45,883 bases of DNA from NCBI GenBank assembly GCA_012735275.1, contig JAAYHR010000003.1:1-45883 (forward strand), given 5' to 3'. A program made the translations under genes and the position numbers. Each line of letters opens with the position of its first letter. Position 1 is the first letter of the stretch. Origin of the DNA: Erysipelothrix sp. Lineage in GTDB: Bacteria; Bacillota_I; Bacilli_A; Erysipelotrichales; Erysipelotrichaceae. Below the pieces are notes generated by a model that did no database searches, was not told the DNA's origin, and saw nothing but the letters and a program-made list of their open reading frames with translations. Of this stretch, positions 40,333 to 45,883 are shown piece after piece.

Positions 40333-41127
40333 GATAATATTTAAATGTTTTAATGCTTTCTCAATGCCATCATCAAGAATATGACTAGTGACATAATCAG
40401 CATGTTCTTTTACTTCATCGTGGGCATTACCCATTGCGACACCAAATCTTGCTTTCTGCAACATTTCAATATCATTATGTGCGTCACCAAATGTAGCGAC
40501 ATTATCCCAAGTTAGGTCTAAGCGTTTTAAGACATCTTCGATATTCTTTGTCTTATCAACATCACAGCGCATTGCTTCAATTGCTGATTGATCAGAAGGG
40601 ACAAAACTTAAGTTAGGGATTAAAGCCGCAACTTCAGCTAGGGTTTCCGTTGGTGCAAAGTAATATACACCTAAGGCATCATTAGTTTTATAGAAGTCAT
40701 TGTGCTCATCAAACTTTAAATATTTAACGCCGGGATGATCATGGCCTACATAATTTTTTACAAAATTATTATAGTCACCATAGACACCGATAAATTTATT
40801 ATATTTAATGCCTAAGTCGTAATTGTTCTTCTGGCAATAATCAATTAGTGTTTTTAACGATTCGTTATCAAATGCGTATGATTGAATTATTTCTCCACTT
40901 GGATCATTTAAACATGCTCCATTAACTGTGACAAAGAAATCAGTATCAATCGATTTCTTAACATCTTCATGTATAAAGAAAAATGATCTACCAGTTGCGA
41001 TTAAAATCTCATAGCCTTTTTCTTTAGCTTGATTAATCGCTGCCTTAGCAGATGCTTCTACTGTTTGCTTACTTCGATCAATTAGTGTACCATCTATATC
41101 AAATACTAATAGTTTAATCTTATCCAT
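40330..41127 (-). CDS. Cof-type HAD-IIB family phosphatase
   Basis: LLVFDIDGTLIDRSKQTVEASAKAAI, ATGRS, FGDAHNDIEML, GVAMGNA. Confidence 0.94.
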   Translation of the reverse strand: MDKIKLLVFDIDGTLIDRSKQTVEASAKAAINQAKEKGYEILIATGRSFFFIHEDVKKSIDTDFFVTVNGACLNDPSGEIIQSYAFDNESLKTLIDYCQKNNYDLGIKYNKFIGVYGDYNNFVKNYVGHDHPGVKYLKFDEHNDFYKTNDALGVYYFAPTETLAEVAALIPNLSFVPSDQSAIEAMRCDVDKTKNIEDVLKRLDLTWDNVATFGDAHNDIEMLQKARFGVAMGNAHDEVKEHADYVTSHILDDGIEKALKHLNII

Positions 41128-41208
41128 AAATTAACCCTCTTTTCTATGTATTATTTTAACACATAGATAATTTAATAGAACAAAATATATAATAGTAAGG
41201 ATGATAAT

Positions 41209-41925
41209 ATGCAAGTATATAGTCAAAAAGATATCGTTAACGATATTATCAATAAAATAAAAGCTGGTCAGTTTAAATATGATCAAAAAATCGATACGGA
41301 AAGAGATCTAATGGACCAATATGGTGTCTCAAGAACAACGATTAGAAATGTAATCTCTGATTTAATTCTGCAAAGATATGTTTACCGTATTCCGGATACT
41401 GGTGTTTTTGTCCAAAAAGAAATCATCCGTAAAACATCATCAATCTTTGGATTTACTTCAATGATCAAAGATTCAGGAAGATTACCTTCAACGCGCATCT
41501 CACGCTTTGAAAAGATTATACCCGATGAGAATATTCTAGAAGCTATGAAACTTGAAGCCAATACGGAAGTTTACTTTACAGAACGTTTTCGTTATGTTGA
41601 TGGTAAACCATTCCTCTTTGAACAATCTTTTATCAATCCACACTTAGTAACTAATCTAGAAAAGTATGATTTTGAAGTTGATTCTATCTATCAAGTTTTA
41701 AGTGATGACTACAATGTTAAAATCCACTACTTACAAGAATTAGTATCGGCGGTAACCGTTGATGGGAAAATATCTGATTTTCTTTATGGAACCTCGACAG
41801 CTTATTCACTAAAAGTTGAAGGTGTCTCATATGATAATAAGGATCAAGTTATTGAATATGGAATATCTTACTATCATGCTGAGGACTTTTCTTTTGAGAG
41901 TGTTCTAGTTAATTTAAAAGGATAA
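41209..41925 (+). CDS. GntR-family regulator, HutC subfamily (UTRA domain)
   Basis: YDQKIDTERDLMDQYGVSRTTIRNVISDLI; UTRA-type C-terminus. Confidence 0.93.
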   Translation: MQVYSQKDIVNDIINKIKAGQFKYDQKIDTERDLMDQYGVSRTTIRNVISDLILQRYVYRIPDTGVFVQKEIIRKTSSIFGFTSMIKDSGRLPSTRISRFEKIIPDENILEAMKLEANTEVYFTERFRYVDGKPFLFEQSFINPHLVTNLEKYDFEVDSIYQVLSDDYNVKIHYLQELVSAVTVDGKISDFLYGTSTAYSLKVEGVSYDNKDQVIEYGISYYHAEDFSFESVLVNLKG

Positions 41926-41964
41926 AACTTTAGTAATCAAGGCCTGTTTAAACAGATAATAAAA

Positions 41965-41993
41965 TTGACTACTTGGCTGGTTTATGGTATTAT
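41965..41993 (+). promoter_or_regulatory. Promoter of hisS-aspS
   Basis: TTGACT, 17 bp, TATTAT. Confidence 0.7.
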
Positions 41994-41999
41994 TTGCAC

Positions 42000-42215
42000 A
42001 TATCAATGATAAAGAATTGAATAGTTAAATATTTTTAGAGAGAGATTGATTTGCTGAAAAATCTTAATGGCTAATTATTCATGACACTTTGGAGTAAATA
42101 TTCTGAAATAAGTAGGAATATTCGTTTAATTGACGTTACCAATTAGAGTGCATTTACTGTTAAGTAAGGTGGTATCGCGCAATTCAGCGTCCTTATATGA
42201 GGGCGTTTTTTTATT
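42000..42215 (+). ncRNA. T-box leader of hisS-aspS
   Basis: AAGGTGGTATCGCG (42166-42179) T-box sequence; terminator CGTCCTTATATGAGGGCGTTTTTTT (42188-42212); specifier region GACAC at 42083-42087. Confidence 0.92.
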
Positions 42216-42230
42216 TCCTAAGGAGGAATT

Positions 42231-43523
42231 ATGAGTAAGTATAGAAAAGTAAAAGGGGTTAAGGATTTATTTGACCAAGATATGTATGAATTTAAAATTG
42301 TTGAAGGCGTCGCTAAACGTTTGTGTGAACTATATAATATTAGCGAAATAAGAATTCCAGAATTTGAATTTACCGAAGTTTTTGCCCGTGAAAATGACTC
42401 GTCAGATGTTGTTAACAAAGAGATGTACACATTCTTAGATAATGGTAATCGCTCATTAACACTTAGACCAGAATGGACAGCCGGAATTATTCGCTCAGTT
42501 GTTGAAAACAAACTGTATGCTAGGCCTGATCTTCCACTTAAATATTATTATTTAGGAACTAACTTTAGATCAGAAAATCCACAAAAGGGTCGTTACCGTA
42601 TTTTTAATCAATTTGGAATTGAGAGTATTGGTGTTAAGAGTCCATTTGTAGATGCTGAAGTAATTTCATTTGGTTATTCATTTATGAAACTATTTAATCT
42701 AAAAGAGTTTGTAATTGAACTAAATACAATTGGTGATCGTGAATCAAGAGCTGCCTATAATGAGGCACTTGTCGCACACTTTACACCGGTAATTGGTGAG
42801 TTATGTGCTGACTGTAAACGTCGCTTAGAACAAAACCCATTAAGAATACTTGACTGTAAAGTTGATCACAAACATGAAGCGATTATTAATGCTCCATTTA
42901 ATTATGAGTATTTAAATGATGAATCAAAAGCATACTATGCTCAAGTTAAAGAAGTATTGGATGAGTTAAATATACCGTACACAGAGAATCACCGTATGGT
43001 TCGTGGTTTAGATTACTACTCACACACTGTCTTTGAATTTATTTCTACACATAAAGATATGGGATCACAATCAACAATTCTTGGTGGTGGACACTATGAT
43101 TATTTAGTTGAACAATTTGGTGGACCAGAAATGGGAGCTGTCGGATTTGGTATGGGAATTGAGCGTTTCTTATTAGCTCTAGAAGCTGAGAATATTGATC
43201 TTGGAGAAATGGTTGGACCTGATTTATATATCTTAGTCTTAGATGAAACTGCCCGTACTTATGCAATGAAAGTCGCAGCGCTATTAAGAGCTAATGGTAT
43301 TTCAGTTGATATGACGATGGAAAAACGTTCAATGAAATCACAATTTAAAACAGTTGATCGCTTAAAAGCTCCACTAGTTGCCCTAATTGGATCAAGCGAA
43401 TCAGATGCAGAAACAGTAACTGTAAAAAATACTGTTAATCAAGAACAAGAAAATATTTCAATTGATAAACTACTAGAGTTAGTTATCAAAATGAAAAATG
43501 ATAATGAAGGAGAAGCTGTTTAA
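42231..43523 (+). CDS. hisS: Histidyl-tRNA synthetase
   Basis: LRPEWTAGIIRSV, MVRGLDYYSHTVFEF, GGGHYDYLVEQFGG. Confidence 0.96.
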   Translation: MSKYRKVKGVKDLFDQDMYEFKIVEGVAKRLCELYNISEIRIPEFEFTEVFARENDSSDVVNKEMYTFLDNGNRSLTLRPEWTAGIIRSVVENKLYARPDLPLKYYYLGTNFRSENPQKGRYRIFNQFGIESIGVKSPFVDAEVISFGYSFMKLFNLKEFVIELNTIGDRESRAAYNEALVAHFTPVIGELCADCKRRLEQNPLRILDCKVDHKHEAIINAPFNYEYLNDESKAYYAQVKEVLDELNIPYTENHRMVRGLDYYSHTVFEFISTHKDMGSQSTILGGGHYDYLVEQFGGPEMGAVGFGMGIERFLLALEAENIDLGEMVGPDLYILVLDETARTYAMKVAALLRANGISVDMTMEKRSMKSQFKTVDRLKAPLVALIGSSESDAETVTVKNTVNQEQENISIDKLLELVIKMKNDNEGEAV

Positions 43524-45277
43524 TGAAAACACATAATAATGGTGAGTTAAGAATAACGCACGTAAATGAAGAAGTAAGATTAGTTGGTTGGGTTGCGAAA
43601 AAACGTAACCTTGGTTCAATGGCATTTATCGATTTAAGAGATCGCTATGGAAAGACACAACTTGTCTTTGATGAAACATTCCATGATCAAGTTCATGATG
43701 TTAGATCAGAATATGTTATATCAGTCTTAGGAAAAGTTGTTGAAAGACAATCAAAAAATCCAGACATGCTAACAGGCGATATCGAAATTGTAGTTGAAAA
43801 ATTAGAAGTAATTAATACTGCTAAAACAACTCCATTAATTATTGATAATGAAACAGATGCACTTGAAGCAGTTCGTATGAAATATCGCTATTTAGACTTA
43901 CGTCGTCCAAATATGCAAGCTAACTTAATTCAAAGATCAAAAATAGCTTCAGTAATTAGAAGATTCTTAGATGAACAAGACTTTGTCGATATTGAAACAC
44001 CAGTTCTTGGTAAATCAACGCCAGAAGGTGCACGTGACTACTTAGTACCTTCAAGAAATTATCCAGGTGAATTCTATGCACTTCCACAATCACCACAAAT
44101 CTATAAGCAATTATTAATGATCTCAGGCTTTGAACGTTACTACCAAATCGCTAAATGTTTTAGAGATGAGGACTTACGTGCCGATCGTCAAATGGAATTT
44201 ACACAAGTAGATATTGAAACTTCATTCTTATCTGATCGTCAAATTCAAGCAATGACAGAAGAAATGATGCAAAAAGTCTTTAAAGAAGTTTTAGACCGTG
44301 ATATTACTGCACCATTCAAACGTATGACATGGAGTGAAGCTATGCACACTTATGGAACAGATAAGCCAGATACAAGATTTGGTTTAGAATTCCATGACTT
44401 AGGTGAAGTATTCGCAAACACTGATTTCAAAGTTCTACAATCAGGCCTTGGTGAAGGTAAAGTTATTAAAGCAATCGTTGTTCCAAACTATGCAAGCATT
44501 ACTCGTAAGGGTATTGATAAAGTATTAGACATCGTTAAAGCACATGGTGGTCATGGTGTCTTAGATATGAAATTTGTTGAAGGTAAACTTGATGGAAGAA
44601 TCTTAAAATTCTTCTCAGAAGCCGAAATTGCTAACTTAGAATCACAATTAAACTTAGTTGAAAACGATCTAGTTCTTGCAGTATCAGGTGACTTTGAAGT
44701 TTCATGTACAGCACTTGGAGCAATTAGATCATACTTAGCAAATGAATTAGAATTAATTGATCACGATGCTTACAACTTCCTATGGGTAACAGAATTCCCA
44801 TTATTAGAATATGATGCAGAAGAAGATCGCTACTTTGCAAGACACCATCCATTCACACGTGCTATGGACGAAGATAAAGATCTAATTGATACAGAACCAG
44901 GTAAGGTTCGTGCTATCGCTTATGACATGATCTTAAACGGTTATGAACTAGGTGGTGGATCACTAAGAATCTATAACAATGAAGATCAAACAAAAATGTT
45001 TGAAGTTCTTGGCTTTACTCATGAAGAAATTCGTAATCAATTTGGTTTCTTTATCGATGCCTTTGAATATGGAACACCACCACATGGTGGAATTGCCTTC
45101 GGCCTTGACCGTTTAGCAATGTTAATTGCAAAAGAGAATTCAATCAGAGAAGTAATCGCATTCCCTAAAAATGCTCAAGCTAAAGATCCAATGATGGACG
45201 CACCATCAAAAGCAAGTGATGCCCAACTTGCTGAGCTATATCTATCAGTTGTCAAAGCGAAAGAAGAAAATAACTGA
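43523..45277 (+). CDS. aspS: Aspartyl-tRNA synthetase
   Basis: GWVAKKRNLGSMAFIDLRDRYG, FRDEDLRADRQMEFTQVDIE, GGIAFGLDRLAML. Confidence 0.97.
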   Translation: MKTHNNGELRITHVNEEVRLVGWVAKKRNLGSMAFIDLRDRYGKTQLVFDETFHDQVHDVRSEYVISVLGKVVERQSKNPDMLTGDIEIVVEKLEVINTAKTTPLIIDNETDALEAVRMKYRYLDLRRPNMQANLIQRSKIASVIRRFLDEQDFVDIETPVLGKSTPEGARDYLVPSRNYPGEFYALPQSPQIYKQLLMISGFERYYQIAKCFRDEDLRADRQMEFTQVDIETSFLSDRQIQAMTEEMMQKVFKEVLDRDITAPFKRMTWSEAMHTYGTDKPDTRFGLEFHDLGEVFANTDFKVLQSGLGEGKVIKAIVVPNYASITRKGIDKVLDIVKAHGGHGVLDMKFVEGKLDGRILKFFSEAEIANLESQLNLVENDLVLAVSGDFEVSCTALGAIRSYLANELELIDHDAYNFLWVTEFPLLEYDAEEDRYFARHHPFTRAMDEDKDLIDTEPGKVRAIAYDMILNGYELGGGSLRIYNNEDQTKMFEVLGFTHEEIRNQFGFFIDAFEYGTPPHGGIAFGLDRLAMLIAKENSIREVIAFPKNAQAKDPMMDAPSKASDAQLAELYLSVVKAKEENN

Positions 45278-45306
45278 TATAACTTTTGTAAACAAGTTTT
45301 ATTTGG

Positions 45307-45460
45307 TATAATGTAATTACTCAAGAGGTATATATATTTTCGAACATTATACTATTTGGATCTCAGAGTCGACTTTGTGTGTTGAATATTAATTCACTAA
45401 TCACTGTCGCAGAGAACCGCCTTGGACTCGTTCCGAGAATAGTTGCCTCTTGGGCTTTAA
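45307..45460 (+). ncRNA. ssrS: Structured ncRNA downstream of aspS, 6S RNA candidate
   Basis: TATAAT (45307-45312) then about 140 nt closing stem CAAGAGG/CCTCTTG, internal ACTATT/AATAGT, GAGTC/GACTC, CTTTGTG/CGCAGAG stems; no ORF. Confidence 0.55.
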
Positions 45461-45487
45461 ATTAACTTAACAGATAGGAGGAATAAT

Positions 45488-45694
45488 ATGAACTGGGCCG
45501 TTATCGGATGGATATTATTAGGAGCTGTGATTGGTGCTATTATCGCATTCTTTGTTACTAAAAAAATGTTTGAGAAGCAACTTAAAGACAATCCTCCAAT
45601 TAATGAATCAATGATTAGAGCTATGTATGGGCAAATGGGAAGAAAACCTTCTGAAGCGCAAATACGTCAAATAATGAAATCAATGAATCAATAA
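45488..45694 (+). CDS. yneF: UPF0154 (YneF-like) membrane protein
   Basis: One N-terminal TM; FFVTKKMFEKQLKDNPPINESMIRAMYGQMGRKPSEAQIRQIMKSM. Confidence 0.93.
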   Translation: MNWAVIGWILLGAVIGAIIAFFVTKKMFEKQLKDNPPINESMIRAMYGQMGRKPSEAQIRQIMKSMNQ

Positions 45695-45713
45695 TTATCA
45701 AAAATAAATTATT

Positions 45714-45751
45714 AAGCACTTAGCTAAGAAATACTTAGCCAAGTGCTTTTT
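45714..45751 (+). terminator. Rho-independent terminator
   Basis: AAGCACTTAGCTAAG..CTTAGCCAAGTGCTTTTT. Confidence 0.85.
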
Positions 45752-45883
45752 ATTTACCCTAGTCTATTTATCCAATGTTGATAGTGAGTTTATCTATTTA
45801 TCTAGCTATGATTTAAATAGTAAAGCAACAAGTAAGATTCTAAGCTTTGACTGGGATATCGAAACGATTGCCTTAAGTCCACA

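Noticed and set aside
45754-45883. Open frame at right edge ('...FIYLSSYDLNSKATSKILSFDWDIETIALSP')
   Set aside because: No start codon or RBS visible after the terminator; window ends too soon to judge
1-45883. CRISPR arrays, tRNA/rRNA genes, transposases, prophage or toxin-antitoxin genes
   Set aside because: Looked for direct repeat arrays, cloverleaf-like and mobile element signals; none supported
1-45883. Alternative genetic code (TGA=Trp) suggested by Mollicutes-like content
   Set aside because: Trp residues in conserved proteins are encoded by TGG and the ORFs are consistent with code 11

Overview
AT-rich window (about 46 kb) from a low-GC Firmicutes- or Mollicutes-like chromosome using the standard code (TGG for Trp; no evidence for TGA=Trp). 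Main content, left to right: YcxB-like gene end; two tandem LURP-one/YxjI-like genes, the first with an in-frame TAA; lplA-pdhABCD operon; small membrane protein, small hypothetical and GNAT; heterodimeric ABC exporter divergent from a MerR regulator; a CmpB-type membrane protein disrupted by two compensating frameshifts; zinc-type ABC operon (znuA-C-B-like) with a Fur/Zur-type regulator; YtrA-type GntR/ABC operon with one ABC copy broken in its Walker A; ppdK; amino-acid ABC transporter (fused binding protein-permease plus ATPase) behind a likely lysine riboswitch; DEAD-box helicase; BceRS-BceAB-like module; NADPH-FMN reductase, Spx/ArsC-like, YaaA-like and YihY-like genes; a putative catabolic locus (neutral-ceramidase-like, VOC, MFS divergent from three tandem SIS-domain paralogs, plus HAD and HutC/UTRA-type GntR); T-box-controlled hisS-aspS; a structured ncRNA downstream of aspS (6S RNA candidate); and a YneF-like gene. 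The best candidate for an undescribed system is the ceramidase-like/MFS/SIS x3/GntR locus (34.9-41.9 kb), with a HutC-type palindrome between divergent promoters and a multi-hairpin leader that I cannot assign to a known class. All calls come from reading the sequence and the supplied ORF translations; no database search was run.
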